DNA of 64,000 nt from Saccharothrix sp. HUAS TT1 (GCF_040744945.1 NZ_CP160454.1:1-64000); one strand, 5' to 3'. Positions 24,351 through 34,163 are shown, counted from the stretch's first letter. Numbers and translations: made by a program. Notes: generated by a model from the sequence alone, not told the origin.

Positions 24351-25505
24351 TCAGCGCGGCACCAGCACCACGGCGTCGCGGCCCGGCAGCGACAGCGTGC
24401 CCGTGACCGCCTGGCCGTCGGGACGGCGCATCCCGCGCGGAGGGGTGACGCGCACCGTGGACCTGCCCGGGTTCACCGCCACCCACGCCCGGTCGAACCG
24501 CCGCGTCCACACCCCGTTCTCGCCGCGCGCCGCCGGCTCCCGCGCCGCACCCGCCTCCAGCTCCAGCCACGACGACCAGCCCGGCCGCCGGTAGTCCCCG
24601 CTCGACGGCGGTGACCAGCACGTACGCGGCCCGGCCAGCAGGGCGGCCGTGGCGAAGCCCAGCCGCTCCACCGTCGCCGCGTCCCGCCCGCCGATCTTGG
24701 TCAGCAGCAGCAGCCAGCGGTCCCCGGCCGCCGCGGTGCGCTGCAACTCCGCGAACTCCGTCCCGGCGAACGTGAGCACCCCGTTGTCCTCGCGCAGCGC
24801 GAAGTTCTCCTCCATGCCGCCGCCGTGCCGCGAGTGCGTAGTCCAGCGGTCCGCGGTCGTGTGCGACTCGGAGATGTTGGGCACGAGCACCTTGTTCGCC
24901 TGCCGCAGTGCCGTCCCGGCCCGGCCGAGCAGCCCCGCCAGGCCCTCGCGCAGCAACCGGTCGGTGCCCGCCCGGTTCCCGGTGCCCTTCACGACCTTGT
25001 CGGAGTACCAGCGCAGGGTGTGCATGTCGTTGTCGGCCAGCACCCCGTCCCATCCGTCGCGCACCACCTCGTCGACGACGCGCTTCGCCCACGCCTGCTG
25101 GTAGTCGGTGTTCCACACCGCCATCTGCCAGTGCTTCGGGTAGCCGTTCCACTCGATCCGGCGGCCGTCGCCGTCGACGGCGAACCACTCCTTGCGCGCC
25201 TGGTGGAAGCCCACGCCGGTGGGCAGCAGCGACGCGTCCCGCTCGCCCTTCGGGCCCTCGACCGCGCCCGGGTAGTTCCGGGTCGAGGACAGGCACTTGT
25301 AGACCAGCACCGTCACCTTCGGGTTCAGCGCGCGCAGCCGGCGCAGCTCGGTGAGGTCCCAGGCGTTGAGCACCACCACGGCGTAGCGCCGCGCCGCCAG
25401 CCTCAGGTCCTCGTCGGTCGGTCGGGCGCCGATGCCATACCACCAGCTCCGCACCGCCGGCGTCCCCGGCCGAGCCGCAGGTACCACGTCCGTGTCGATC
25501 TCCAT
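24351..25505 (-). CDS. putative glycoside hydrolase (TIM-barrel, GHL-like)
   Basis: 384 residues from the ATG giving MEIDTDVVP. The order RYAVVVLNAWDLTELRRLRAL, KVTVLVYKCLSS, RRIEWNGYPKHWQMAVWN, VVRDGWDGVLADNDM and WLLLLTKIGGRDAATVE (parts shown) matches the hypothetical glycosyl-hydrolase-like barrels (GHL15-type) in which a D-G-x-x-x-D-N strand end is catalytic. The C-terminal 90 residues form a beta domain. No signal peptide is seen. The only minus-strand gene between 12 and 59 kb, so it is probably a separately regulated cargo gene. A longer reading to 25685 lacks coding character. Confidence 0.55.
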   Translation of the reverse strand: MEIDTDVVPAARPGTPAVRSWWYGIGARPTDEDLRLAARRYAVVVLNAWDLTELRRLRALNPKVTVLVYKCLSSTRNYPGAVEGPKGERDASLLPTGVGFHQARKEWFAVDGDGRRIEWNGYPKHWQMAVWNTDYQQAWAKRVVDEVVRDGWDGVLADNDMHTLRWYSDKVVKGTGNRAGTDRLLREGLAGLLGRAGTALRQANKVLVPNISESHTTADRWTTHSRHGGGMEENFALREDNGVLTFAGTEFAELQRTAAAGDRWLLLLTKIGGRDAATVERLGFATAALLAGPRTCWSPPSSGDYRRPGWSSWLELEAGAAREPAARGENGVWTRRFDRAWVAVNPGRSTVRVTPPRGMRRPDGQAVTGTLSLPGRDAVVLVPR

Positions 25506-25709
25506 ACCGCCGATCGTGGCATTCGCTGCGTTCCGCCGCCTGTTCTGGAAGCGCTCTCTGCGAGCCGCCACGCCTGACTCGGCCACTTGCCGTAGTCGGC
25601 CCGCTGCGCCAGCCGGGATACGTCCACCACCCGTGAGCACCCCACACGTACCAGCGGATGATCGACACCTATCACCGCAGGTCACAAACTTGTAGAGACA
25701 TCACCCGAT

Positions 25710-26129
25710 ATGAGGCTACCTCACGGTAACAGGGTTGTGACCCTGCGTACGGTTAAGCGCCGCCGTAACGTCCGCCCGGTGCTCACCTGGCTCCAACTCC
25801 TGATCGCCACCGGCGCGGCGGCCCGCCTCACGCGGATCGTCGTCGCCGACTCGATCACCGAACGCCCGCGCACCGCGCTGCTCTACAACCGCGAGCAGCG
25901 ACGCGCCCTGCGCGAAGGCCGACCGGTCCCCGCCGCCACCCGGCCGAGGATCGCCGCCCTGCGCGCCCGCCTGCACCAGCTCGCCACCTGCCCCTGGTGC
26001 ACCGGGTTCTGGGTGTCGATCGCCGTGGTGGCGCTGGCCTGGCACTACCGGGACCACGCGCTCACCTGGCTCATCGGCTCCGCACTGGCCCTCGCCTACG
26101 CCGTGGGATGGCTCGCCGGCAGGGAGTAG
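25710..26129 (+). CDS. DUF1360-like membrane protein
   Basis: 139 residues. A first membrane helix with AARLTRIVVAD (about residues 38-48) is followed by a cytoplasmic loop. LATCPWCTGFWVSIAVVALAW (about 91-111, partly quoted) is the signature C-x-x-C-x-G-F-W-x-x of DUF1360, a small membrane family common in phages and sporulating bacteria. The start could be the later GTG at 25738. GTCACAA and TTGTGAC flank the upstream region as an inverted repeat, suggesting an operator. Function of the family unknown. Confidence 0.6.
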   Translation: MRLPHGNRVVTLRTVKRRRNVRPVLTWLQLLIATGAAARLTRIVVADSITERPRTALLYNREQRRALREGRPVPAATRPRIAALRARLHQLATCPWCTGFWVSIAVVALAWHYRDHALTWLIGSALALAYAVGWLAGRE

Positions 26130-26191
26130 GCCCGTTCCGCCGGGCGCGGCCGAGCGGCCGGCGATGCCAGACGACGAAGACGAGGTACACG

Positions 26192-26584
26192 TTGACCAGT
26201 GTCGATACACGACCGTCCACGCCCGCGCGGACCGACTCGTGCCTTTTCGACTACGCAGAGTTGATCATCAAGTTGGCCCTCGACCGAGCCGGGCGGGTCC
26301 TGACCCGGTCCCAGCCGCGCAGCATCCGCTCCTACAACGGAGCCGCCCGCTCCGTGCACACCTGGCAGCGCCACACCGTCATCGACCCCACCGCCGCCGA
26401 ACTCGACGTCGACAAAATCCTCGACCAGACCTACGCCCTGGTCGGAGCCCCCGTCGAGGACTACCAGCGCTGCGTGCGCCTGGTCGTCGAAACCGTCGTC
26501 AAGACCCTGCTCGCCACCCGCGAGCCCTACAAGCCGTCCATGCTCGCCGGGCTGCTCGACATCAACGAGTGCCTGACCGGTTGA
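26192..26584 (+). CDS. hypothetical protein with TTG start, just upstream of the virion genes
   Basis: 130 residues from TTG-ACC-AGT, a one-base variant of the TGACCAGC motif, with GACGAGG upstream. No other plausible start matches the coding region. The protein is helical (CLFDYAELIIKLALDRAGRVL, then EDYQRCVRLVVETVVKTLL) with no known motif. It sits where a portal or terminase would be expected in a siphovirus head module but resembles neither. Confidence 0.5.
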   Translation: MTSVDTRPSTPARTDSCLFDYAELIIKLALDRAGRVLTRSQPRSIRSYNGAARSVHTWQRHTVIDPTAAELDVDKILDQTYALVGAPVEDYQRCVRLVVETVVKTLLATREPYKPSMLAGLLDINECLTG

Positions 26585-26612
26585 ACCCCGCCCTGCGGGC
26601 CTGAACCGGGCG

Positions 26613-26632
26613 AAGCCGCCCGCAGGCGGCTT
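26613..26632 (+). terminator. small hairpin before the virion module
   Basis: AAGCCGCC-CGCA-GGCGGCTT forms an 8-bp stem with a 4-base loop between the small gene ending at 26584 and the first recognisable virion gene. Confidence 0.55.
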
Positions 26633-26702
26633 ACCATCCACCGCGAGACGCATCACGAACTGCCGACTGGCGCATCGTGGCCGGGCAACCCACCGCCGAG
26701 GG

Positions 26703-29402
26703 ATGCCGCCCGTGCCCGGACCCGCCCAGCGCCTGCGTGCCGTCGCCGACGACGCCCAGCACCGCATGGCACCGGCCGTGACCAGCGCATTCCGCGACTA
26801 CCTCGCCGCCGCCCGCACTGCGGTCCTCCAGCCCGACCAGCTGAGCGCGGCCCCCCGCGACGTCCCCGCCCCCCGTCCACAGGCGCGCCCACCCGCGGGC
26901 CTGTGGACCGACCTCGTCCGACAACGGCTGCTGCCCGTCGCCCAGGTCGTGTTCCGCCGCGCCTGGCGCTCCCAGCTCACCGCCGCCACCGCCCGCGTCC
27001 TCGACAGCTCCGCGCACGTCGCCCTGTTCCTCGCCGACACCGCCGCGCGCCTCACCGGAGCGACCTGGTCCGACGACGTGCACCAAGCCGTCCGCGAGCA
27101 GGTCGACCGCGCCCACCGCGAGCACCTTCCCCTGGGTGAACTGCGCGAACTCGTCAGCGCCGCCCTCTCCCTGCCCGCCTGGTCACCGCGCGCCGAGACC
27201 ATCGCCCGCACCGAGGCCCTGGCCGCCGTCAACGCCGGAGCCCACGCCTCCGGCCTCGCCCGCATCGACGTCCTCGGCGAACCCCTGCGCAAACGGTGGC
27301 TCGCCACCCGCGACACCCGCACCCGCCCCGCCCACCGCGACGTCGACGGCACCACCGTCGACGCCGACGCCCCGTTCACCGTCGGCGGCGAACAGCTGCT
27401 GTACCCGCACGACCCGCGCGGCAGCGCCGCCGCCACGGTCAACTGCCGGTGCCTCGTGCTGTGGCTCGACCCCCTCGAAGAAGACCGCTACACCGCACTT
27501 GACCAGCACAGGGAGGACACCATGAGCGACCCGGAACCCGCCGGCGACCCCGTGGCGACCGGGTCGCCGGTCACCGCGGCGGCCGTCGACACCACCACCT
27601 CGTCCACCACCCCGTCCGCGGCCGGCACCGCCGAGCCCGCCGGAGCGGAACGGACCGCCGCGCACTCCGGCGACCACGTCCCCGGCGAGGAGCCGCCCAC
27701 GACCGACGGCACCCCGGCCGGGACGGGGACGGGGCAGGACGGGACGGTCGAGGGCCGTCCGTTGACCGCCGCCCAGTCCCGGATGCCCGACGACCTGCAC
27801 GACTACTGGGTGCGCGGCGAAGGCGCCGCCGAGATCCGGTGGGGCACCAAGGGCTCGTTCGACCGGTGCCGCCGCCGGCTGCGCGAGCACGTCGACAACG
27901 ACACCCTCGACGGGCTGTGCGCGAACCTCCACCACGACGCCACCGGCAAGTGGCCCTCCGAAGGCAAGGGCCGCGCCGCCTCCGCCACCGACGACGAGGT
28001 GGTCTACAGCGGCGACCAGTTGGCCGCACTCGCCGCCGCCATGACCACCAGCCCCACCGCCCAGGCCGCATCCGCCCAGTTCACGGCCGCCCTCGCCGCC
28101 CGCCCCGCGCACTCCGGACGGCACGCCGACGCCGAGGACGACGACGGCGAGTTCGTCAACCGCACCGGCCCCACCGACCGGGCCGTCCGCGACGCCGAGG
28201 ACGACGCCGAGGACGAAGCCGACGACGAAGACCGCGACGAGGACCAGGAGGAGGACGAGGACGACCGGGACGACGAGCAGGTCATCACCGACACCGAAGT
28301 CCAGGACCAGCCCGAAGTGCAGGTACGGCGCGGTGTCCGGCCTGAACCCCGCACCCGCCGGCGACGCGTCACCGCCGCCGCGACCTCCCAACCCGCCGCG
28401 TCCCCTCCCGCCGAACCCGCCCCGACGGCGACGCTCACCGCCGCGCCCCGCACCATCACGCCGCCCCGCCCCGGCGCCCGCTCCATCACCACCCCCGCAC
28501 CCGCACCGGCCATGACCAGCGCCGACACCTCGCCTGGCGGGCAGGGCGACGACGAGCCGTGGGCCGTGCGCGTCGCCCGCCAGGTGCCGATGGAACCCGA
28601 CCCGGACGCGTTCCGGCAGGAACCCGGCCCGCGCGGCACCAAGATGCACGTCGTCAACGAGCAGGGCTGGGTCGCCGGGTTCATCGCCGACTGGGACGCC
28701 CGTCACCGCGTCTACAACGTGCCCCCGCCCCACGACCCCTACGGCGGCGGCTACCCCAAGTTCCACCGGCACAGCGTCCGCACCGCCGACGGCGGCCGGG
28801 TCCTCACCGGCCCGATCGCCGCCAACGGTCACGGCGACACCGCACAGACCGACGTGTGGGCGGTCATGCAGCACTACGACGACCCGCGCCACGTCGTCGC
28901 CAACGTCGTCGTCCGCGAAACCCCCGACGGCATCTGGGGCTGCGGCGCGCTGCGCGCCGGCGTCACCCCGTTCCAGATCGCCCTGCTCGACACCTACAGC
29001 CAGTCCGGGCACTGGATGCCCGGCCCGTCCGGCTACGCCGAAGAACTCGTCGCCTCCTGCTGCGTCACCGTCGAGGCGTTCGAGCTGCCCCCCGCGCACC
29101 GGCTCGGCGTGCAGCCCGAGTCGATGGCCGCCGCCGCCGCGACCGCCGCACCCCGCCTGGAGGACCTGCGCCAGGAGGCCCTGGTCGACGACGACGGCCG
29201 CTGCCTGGTCCTGGTCGCCGCCGGCGTCCTGGTCCCCGATGCCCCGCCCGCCGGGCCGTCCGACCAGCCGGTCGACGGCGCACGGGTGTTCCGGCAGTTC
29301 AAGCACGCCCAGCGCGCCGACGAGCAGATCACCGCGGCCCGCCGCCGCATCATCACGCCGCGGGTCATGGCCGCCGCCGCCCGCATCGGAAAGGAACTCT
29401 GA
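26703..29402 (+). CDS. phage head morphogenesis (Mu F-like) protein fused to a capsid-maturation-protease-like region
   Basis: 899 residues in one frame. Residues 150-260 match the Mu gpF/minor-head family: ARTEALAAVNAGAHASGLA, a W-L-A-T-R-D-T-R-x-R-P-x-H segment, then GGEQLLYPHDP and VNCRCLVLW. Residues 280-600 are acidic, low-complexity, scaffold-like. Residues 620-830 include ETPDGIWGCGALRAGVTP, which resembles the end of actinophage capsid maturation proteases (GxWxxGxLRPGVTP). These are normally separate genes. An internal ATG at 27522, with GGGAGG and a coupled mini-ORF, could release the second part alone (626 residues). Confidence 0.7.
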   Translation: MPPVPGPAQRLRAVADDAQHRMAPAVTSAFRDYLAAARTAVLQPDQLSAAPRDVPAPRPQARPPAGLWTDLVRQRLLPVAQVVFRRAWRSQLTAATARVLDSSAHVALFLADTAARLTGATWSDDVHQAVREQVDRAHREHLPLGELRELVSAALSLPAWSPRAETIARTEALAAVNAGAHASGLARIDVLGEPLRKRWLATRDTRTRPAHRDVDGTTVDADAPFTVGGEQLLYPHDPRGSAAATVNCRCLVLWLDPLEEDRYTALDQHREDTMSDPEPAGDPVATGSPVTAAAVDTTTSSTTPSAAGTAEPAGAERTAAHSGDHVPGEEPPTTDGTPAGTGTGQDGTVEGRPLTAAQSRMPDDLHDYWVRGEGAAEIRWGTKGSFDRCRRRLREHVDNDTLDGLCANLHHDATGKWPSEGKGRAASATDDEVVYSGDQLAALAAAMTTSPTAQAASAQFTAALAARPAHSGRHADAEDDDGEFVNRTGPTDRAVRDAEDDAEDEADDEDRDEDQEEDEDDRDDEQVITDTEVQDQPEVQVRRGVRPEPRTRRRRVTAAATSQPAASPPAEPAPTATLTAAPRTITPPRPGARSITTPAPAPAMTSADTSPGGQGDDEPWAVRVARQVPMEPDPDAFRQEPGPRGTKMHVVNEQGWVAGFIADWDARHRVYNVPPPHDPYGGGYPKFHRHSVRTADGGRVLTGPIAANGHGDTAQTDVWAVMQHYDDPRHVVANVVVRETPDGIWGCGALRAGVTPFQIALLDTYSQSGHWMPGPSGYAEELVASCCVTVEAFELPPAHRLGVQPESMAAAAATAAPRLEDLRQEALVDDDGRCLVLVAAGVLVPDAPPAGPSDQPVDGARVFRQFKHAQRADEQITAARRRIITPRVMAAAARIGKEL
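27499..27525 (+). CDS. internal out-of-frame mini-ORF marking a possible restart
   Basis: Eight codons (MTSTGRTP) from TTG-ACC-AGC inside the head-protein gene in another frame. It contains GGGAGG and stops by overlap with ATG 27522, which is in frame with the large gene. This is the same architecture as intergenic mini-ORFs in the window, but placed inside a continuous reading frame. It suggests the gene was once two coupled genes, or still yields two products. Confidence 0.4.
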   Translation: MTSTGRTP

Positions 29403-29404
29403 CC

Positions 29405-29887
29405 ATGTGCGGATGCAGGAGCACCGGGGGCGCCCGGTCCATGACCGGCACGGCCACCCCGCCGTCCGGAACCCGGTTCGAGGTCACCTACCCCAACGGC
29501 GCGCACGCCGAATTCGACTACGAGTGGCAGGCCGCGCAAGCGCAGGCGATCTCCGGCGGCACCGTCCGCCCCCTGTTCCCGCCGCACGTCGTCCTCGGCC
29601 CCGCCGCCGACCAGCCCAACCCCGTGCAGCTCGACACCGGCCAGCCGCAGCCCGTGCCGGCGGCCGTCCACCCCGCCGGCGGGCAGCACGCGACCGGCCC
29701 GTACGGCGACGGCGGCGCGCCCCCGTGGCCCGGCCGCACCCTCGGCCCGTACCCGCCGCCCCCGCCCGCCACCCCGAACACCCCCGGCGGAGCCGACCCG
29801 AGCTTCCCGGCCGCCGCGACCGCGCCGCCCCCGACGGCCGGACCGGCGTTCCCGCCCGCACCGCCACCCGAAACGGCGCGGGCCTGA
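29405..29887 (+). CDS. small Pro-rich virion-region protein
   Basis: 160 residues from ATG three bases after the previous stop. Residues 1-60 contain a Cys pair (MCGCRS) and a compact domain with TRFEVTYPNGAHAEFDYEWQ, found in short actinophage proteins next to head genes. Residues 65-160 are Pro/Gly/Ala-rich and disordered. It precedes a strong terminator and the major capsid gene. Specific role unknown. Confidence 0.5.
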   Translation: MCGCRSTGGARSMTGTATPPSGTRFEVTYPNGAHAEFDYEWQAAQAQAISGGTVRPLFPPHVVLGPAADQPNPVQLDTGQPQPVPAAVHPAGGQHATGPYGDGGAPPWPGRTLGPYPPPPPATPNTPGGADPSFPAAATAPPPTAGPAFPPAPPPETARA

Positions 29888-29889
29888 CC

Positions 29890-29960
29890 GGGGGCGCGAG
29901 GCGACACGACGACACGACCGGGTGAAACGCCTGGTCCAGGCGCTGTCGCCTCGCGCCCCC
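29890..29960 (+). terminator. long nested hairpin before the major capsid gene
   Basis: GGGGGCGCGAGGCGACA pairs with TGTCGCCTCGCGCCCCC (about 17 bp). An inner CGCCTGG/CCAGGCG hairpin lies in the loop. A TTAGCAT box follows at about 29974, so the capsid gene probably has its own promoter after this terminator. Confidence 0.7.
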
Positions 29961-30095
29961 TGATCAGCGGCAGTTAGCATCCCTCACGGGCCGACCCGCA
30001 CGCGCAAGCACCGCGGACCCGGCCCCGATCGCATCGTCTGGTGACTCGTGACCGGATGCACACCACCCCCAAGGTCGTGTGCTCCGGAGGGTCAC

Positions 30096-33000
30096 GTGGA
30101 CCACCTGTCAGACCTGCTCGCCGCCGCCAACAGCGGCGACGCCACCGGGCGGGCGCGCATCAAGCAGCTGACCCAACGCGTCCGCGACCTGCCCGCCGGC
30201 GTCGACCTGGGCAGCCTCGAACGCGCCGCCGGACTCCAGTTCGACGCGCTGCTCCAGCAGTACGACACCGACGAGCGGTTCCCGCTCGACGAGACGTACA
30301 AGTTCGACCTGCTCGCCGACACCATCGAGGCGCTGCGCGCCGTCGGCCAGGAACGCGTGCAGGCCAAGGCCGCCGCCGACACCCGCATCGGGAAGATCAT
30401 CGACCGGGTCCGGCCGCCGCAGGCCGACGCCGAACCCGCCTACGCCGACGATCCCGGCATGGCCGCCGCCGCCACCGGCGCCGACCCCGGCCGCGACGCG
30501 CCCGCCGGCACCGGTGACCAGCCCGGACCCGCCACCGGCGCACCCGGCGCGGGCGCGTCCGGCACCGCCTCGGCCGCCGCCGACCCGGCGGTCTCCGCGA
30601 ACCCGGAGGGCAGCGAGCCCGCCGCCACCCCGACGACCACACCCCCGGCCGCCGGCGCAACCGACCGGCCCGCCGACCCGGCGGCGCCCGCGACCTCGGC
30701 GACCCCGCCCGCGGCCGACCCCGCGGCGGGCACCCCGCCCACCACCCCGCCCGGCAGCCCCGCCCCCGCCGCACCGGCCGTGACCAGCGGCGACACACCC
30801 GCTGCCGTCGCACCCGGTGCGGGCGCGTCCGGTGTCGTCGACCCGGCCGCGCCCACCCCGCCGATGCCGCCCAGCGCACCCGAACTCCAGCTCGGGATGC
30901 CCGACCCGACCATCGACGCCCCGCCCGCGAGCACACCGCCACCGGAAGCCGCACCGCGCCTGCACCCGTACGCCACGAACCCCCAGGACGTGACCGTGAC
31001 CCAGACCCCCGCCCCGACGGCCGGGGGAGACCCCGGCACGCCCGTCACCGCCGCCGCCGTGCCGCCCGGGGCACCCGGCACCGGCCTCGCCCGCCGCCCC
31101 AACACCGTCGCCGCGATCCACCGCGCCAACGGCTACCGCAAAGCCGGTGACCAGCAGCGACAGCAGACGCTGGCCGCCGCGGCCGCCGCCGGCGAACCGC
31201 TGCGCCGCTACTCGATCGTCGCCTCCGCCGAGGTCCCCGAGTACCCGTACGGGCAGCAGTTGTCGGTGGAGCAGTTGGGCGACGCCGCCGCGATCCGTTT
31301 CGCCGCCCTCCCGGTCGGGCAGCCCGCCAACGGGCAGATCAAGGCCAACGTCGCCCGCATCCAGCGGCAGTTCGCCGCCGCCGTGCAGCTCACCGGCAAC
31401 AGCAGCGACATCGCGGTCATCGACGAGGTCGCCGACGAACGCCGCCTGCCCGGAAACTCGCTGCTCGCCGCCACCATGCAGCAGCTCCCCGCGACCCTGA
31501 CGGCCGCCACGCAGGCACCCAGCATCATCCAGGACATCTGGTGCACGCCCAGCGAAACCGACTACACGCTGTGCCCGCCGCTGGCGACCCGCGAAGGCAT
31601 GATCGACCTGCCGACCACCGGCCTGCCCGCGCGCGGCGGCATCCGCTACCCGGTGTGGACCCAGTTCCCCGAGCAGGCCGCCGACGCCAGCCGCGACGGC
31701 TGGCGCGGCCAGGTCGTCGTCTACCCCGAGACCGACCCGCTGCCCGGCAACGGCCTCGACGACCCGCGCTACTTCCGCGGCCCCGGCCCGAACAACGTCC
31801 CGCCGCCCGGCGCCGGCTACCCCAAGCGCTGCATCGAAGGCCCCTGCGTCGACTGGGTCGAACAGCGCGCCTCGCTCGCCTACATGTGCGTGACCAGCGA
31901 CATCATCCGCGACCGCACCTTCCCCGAAGGCATCGCCCGGTTCCTGGCCGACGCGCTGCTGCACCACGAGCACTTCCTCAACGAGACCTACATCGGCTAC
32001 ATCTCGGCGCACTCCGACCCGGTGCCCGCGTTCGACGTGCAGGCCGGGCCCGGCGCGATCGGCTCGGTGTCGCTGGCCGTCACCGACCGCATCGGGCTGC
32101 TCGTCGCCTGGTTCCGCGAGCGCTACAAGATGGCGCTCGACGCGACCCTCGAAATCGTGATGCCCGAGTGGTTCCGCGAATACCTCAAGCGGGACCTGGA
32201 GAAGAAGAACAACAGGCCCTACGGGGCGGTCAGCAACGCCGAGATCGCCGCCCTGTTCGCCCAGTACGCCTCGCGCGTGCAGTGGGTGCGCGACTGGCAG
32301 CCGCTCCCGGACGGCACCCCGCTCAACGGGCGCGTCATGCCGCCCGACGGCTGGCCCAACAACGTCGAGATCATCGCCTACCCGGCCGGATCGTGGGTGC
32401 TGTCGCAGGGCAACATCATCCAGCTCGGCGTCATGTACGACTACCAGCTGCTGCTGGAGAACCGGTACTCCGCGCTCTTCACGGAGGACGCGTGGATGTT
32501 GACGAACAGGTGCAACCGCACGTTCCGGGTCACCCTGACCAACCTGTGCGCGAACGGCGCGCTCGGTCCGTTCCGCGACGCCTGCCCGCCCGTCAGCGCG
32601 CTCGCGCTCACCCCGGCCGGGCCCACCACCCTCGCGCCCGGCGCCACCGAACAGGCCACCGCCACCGCCACCCTCCCGTCGGGCGGCACCGAAGACGTCA
32701 CCGTCCGCGCCACCTGGGGCACCTCCGCCCCGCAGGTCGCCACCGTCTACCAGGGCCTGATCACCGCCGTGGCCGTCGGCACCGCGACGATCTCCGTGTC
32801 CTACGGCGGGCACCGGATCACCAAGCAGGTCACCGTCGCCACCACGCCGCCCGCGACCGCGCAGGACGACGAGCAGTCCACCAAGGACTCCGGCGGCACC
32901 ACGAGCCGCACGAGCACCGGCCGCAGGGGCGATGACCAGCGCGAACCCGACGGCGCATCGGGTGCGGCGGCCGGTGGCGCGACCGCCGCGGGCGGCCCCG

Positions 33001-33146
33001 CCGACCGCGCCGGCGCCACCACCGGCAGCTCGACCGGCACCGGCGACGACCAGGCCGCGGCCACCACCGGCGACGGCGGCACCGGTGGCACCGGTGGCGA
33101 CGACTCACCACAAGCCGGCCGCAAGACCGGCACCACGAAGAAGTAA
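30096..33146 (+). CDS. major capsid protein with N-terminal scaffold-like domain and C-terminal Big2 domain
   Basis: 1016 residues from GTG behind GGAGG. Residues 1-110 are helical and scaffold-like, and about 112-330 a Pro/Ala-rich linker. Residues 335-825 are the capsid domain, with segments RYSIVASAEVPEYPYGQQ, SNAEIAALFAQYASRVQWV and VLSQGNIIQLGVMYDYQLL as in large HK97-type actinophage capsid proteins. Residues 830-918 form a bacterial Ig-like Big2 domain, followed by a disordered tail. The linker invites proteolytic removal of the N-terminal delta domain, consistent with the upstream protease-like region. A surface Ig domain could act as capsid decoration. Confidence 0.75.
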   Translation: MDHLSDLLAAANSGDATGRARIKQLTQRVRDLPAGVDLGSLERAAGLQFDALLQQYDTDERFPLDETYKFDLLADTIEALRAVGQERVQAKAAADTRIGKIIDRVRPPQADAEPAYADDPGMAAAATGADPGRDAPAGTGDQPGPATGAPGAGASGTASAAADPAVSANPEGSEPAATPTTTPPAAGATDRPADPAAPATSATPPAADPAAGTPPTTPPGSPAPAAPAVTSGDTPAAVAPGAGASGVVDPAAPTPPMPPSAPELQLGMPDPTIDAPPASTPPPEAAPRLHPYATNPQDVTVTQTPAPTAGGDPGTPVTAAAVPPGAPGTGLARRPNTVAAIHRANGYRKAGDQQRQQTLAAAAAAGEPLRRYSIVASAEVPEYPYGQQLSVEQLGDAAAIRFAALPVGQPANGQIKANVARIQRQFAAAVQLTGNSSDIAVIDEVADERRLPGNSLLAATMQQLPATLTAATQAPSIIQDIWCTPSETDYTLCPPLATREGMIDLPTTGLPARGGIRYPVWTQFPEQAADASRDGWRGQVVVYPETDPLPGNGLDDPRYFRGPGPNNVPPPGAGYPKRCIEGPCVDWVEQRASLAYMCVTSDIIRDRTFPEGIARFLADALLHHEHFLNETYIGYISAHSDPVPAFDVQAGPGAIGSVSLAVTDRIGLLVAWFRERYKMALDATLEIVMPEWFREYLKRDLEKKNNRPYGAVSNAEIAALFAQYASRVQWVRDWQPLPDGTPLNGRVMPPDGWPNNVEIIAYPAGSWVLSQGNIIQLGVMYDYQLLLENRYSALFTEDAWMLTNRCNRTFRVTLTNLCANGALGPFRDACPPVSALALTPAGPTTLAPGATEQATATATLPSGGTEDVTVRATWGTSAPQVATVYQGLITAVAVGTATISVSYGGHRITKQVTVATTPPATAQDDEQSTKDSGGTTSRTSTGRRGDDQREPDGASGAAAGGATAAGGPADRAGATTGSSTGTGDDQAAATTGDGGTGGTGGDDSPQAGRKTGTTKK

Positions 33147-33230
33147 CCGCAGGAAGGACCGCGTGCCGGCGGACCCACCAGGCCCGCCGGCACGCGCCCA
33201 CCACCGGCCCGTCGACCCGAAAGGAGCGCC

Positions 33231-34163
33231 ATGACCCTCCCCGCCGTGCCGCGCCTGCGGATCGACGCCCCCTCCGCGCCCATCCCACAACGGTTCGGGC
33301 TGTTCAGCGCCTCGACCGTCATCGACAACGCCGACCCGCACTCCCTGACCGGCGTCGAGTACGAGGTGGTGTGCTCGACCCAGGTCGACCCGTACCCGGC
33401 CGCCTGCCTGCCGCTGCCGCCGGACGTGTCGCGCGTCAAGCAGGCCGTGCCCACCACCGGCGTCGGCTTCGGCACCCCGTTCGGCGTGTACGCCGCCGAC
33501 GACTGCGCGCTGGGCCGCGACCCCGACACCGCACGCCGCCAACTGCGGCAACGGTTCCTCGCCGGCGAACAGACCCAGGTCGAACGGATCGTGCGCACCG
33601 GCCTGCTCGGCAACTACCCCAACCTCGAACTCGAGGCCGTGCCGATCGGCCCCGGAACCGCGCTGCCCGTGCCGACCGCGATCGGGCTGCTGGAGCAGTG
33701 GCTGTCGGTGAACTACGGCGGCGTCGGCGTCATCCACGCCCCGCGCACCGTCGCCCCCTACCTCGGCACCATGCCGGAGCTGACCATCCAGGACGGGCAG
33801 GCCGTCACGATCTTCGGGTCGGTGTGGGCGTTCGGCACCGGCTACACCGGCGACCCGCCCGACCACCCGGCGGCCGACGACGAGAACACCGTGTGGCTCT
33901 ACGCCACCCCGCCCGTCACCGTCCGCCGCTCGCGGCTGATCGAACCCGCCGGATGGGACAGCGGCGCGTTCGACATCGCCCAGAACATCGGGTTCCTGCT
34001 CGACGAACGGCTCTACGTCGTCGACTGGCCGTGCGGCACCGCCGCCGTCAAGACCACCCTGCCGCGCGTCTACGCCACACCCACGCCGGTGCCGCCCGCC
34101 CCACCCCAACCCGAACCCCCGGCGGGCGGCACCGGCGACCCCGCACGATCGGCGACCGCCTGA
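33231..34163 (+). CDS. conserved virion protein downstream of the capsid gene
   Basis: 310 residues, ATG behind AAAGGAGCGCC. It shows the phrases LTGVEYEVVCSTQVDPYPA, QVERIVRTGLLGNYPNLEL, IGLLEQWLSVNYGGVGVIHAP and VTIFGSVWAFGTGYTG. These recur in actinophage proteins encoded just after the major capsid gene; I recall the pattern but not an experimentally assigned role. A Pro-rich tail of 25 residues ends it. Probably a minor head or capsid-associated protein. The stop TGA is part of a TGACCAGC copy. Confidence 0.6.
   Translation: MTLPAVPRLRIDAPSAPIPQRFGLFSASTVIDNADPHSLTGVEYEVVCSTQVDPYPAACLPLPPDVSRVKQAVPTTGVGFGTPFGVYAADDCALGRDPDTARRQLRQRFLAGEQTQVERIVRTGLLGNYPNLELEAVPIGPGTALPVPTAIGLLEQWLSVNYGGVGVIHAPRTVAPYLGTMPELTIQDGQAVTIFGSVWAFGTGYTGDPPDHPAADDENTVWLYATPPVTVRRSRLIEPAGWDSGAFDIAQNIGFLLDERLYVVDWPCGTAAVKTTLPRVYATPTPVPPAPPQPEPPAGGTGDPARSATA

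Noticed and set aside
24351..25505. Interpretation of the minus-strand hydrolase as part of the virion module
   Set aside because: It is on the opposite strand, bounded by its own terminator, and not coupled to any virion gene.
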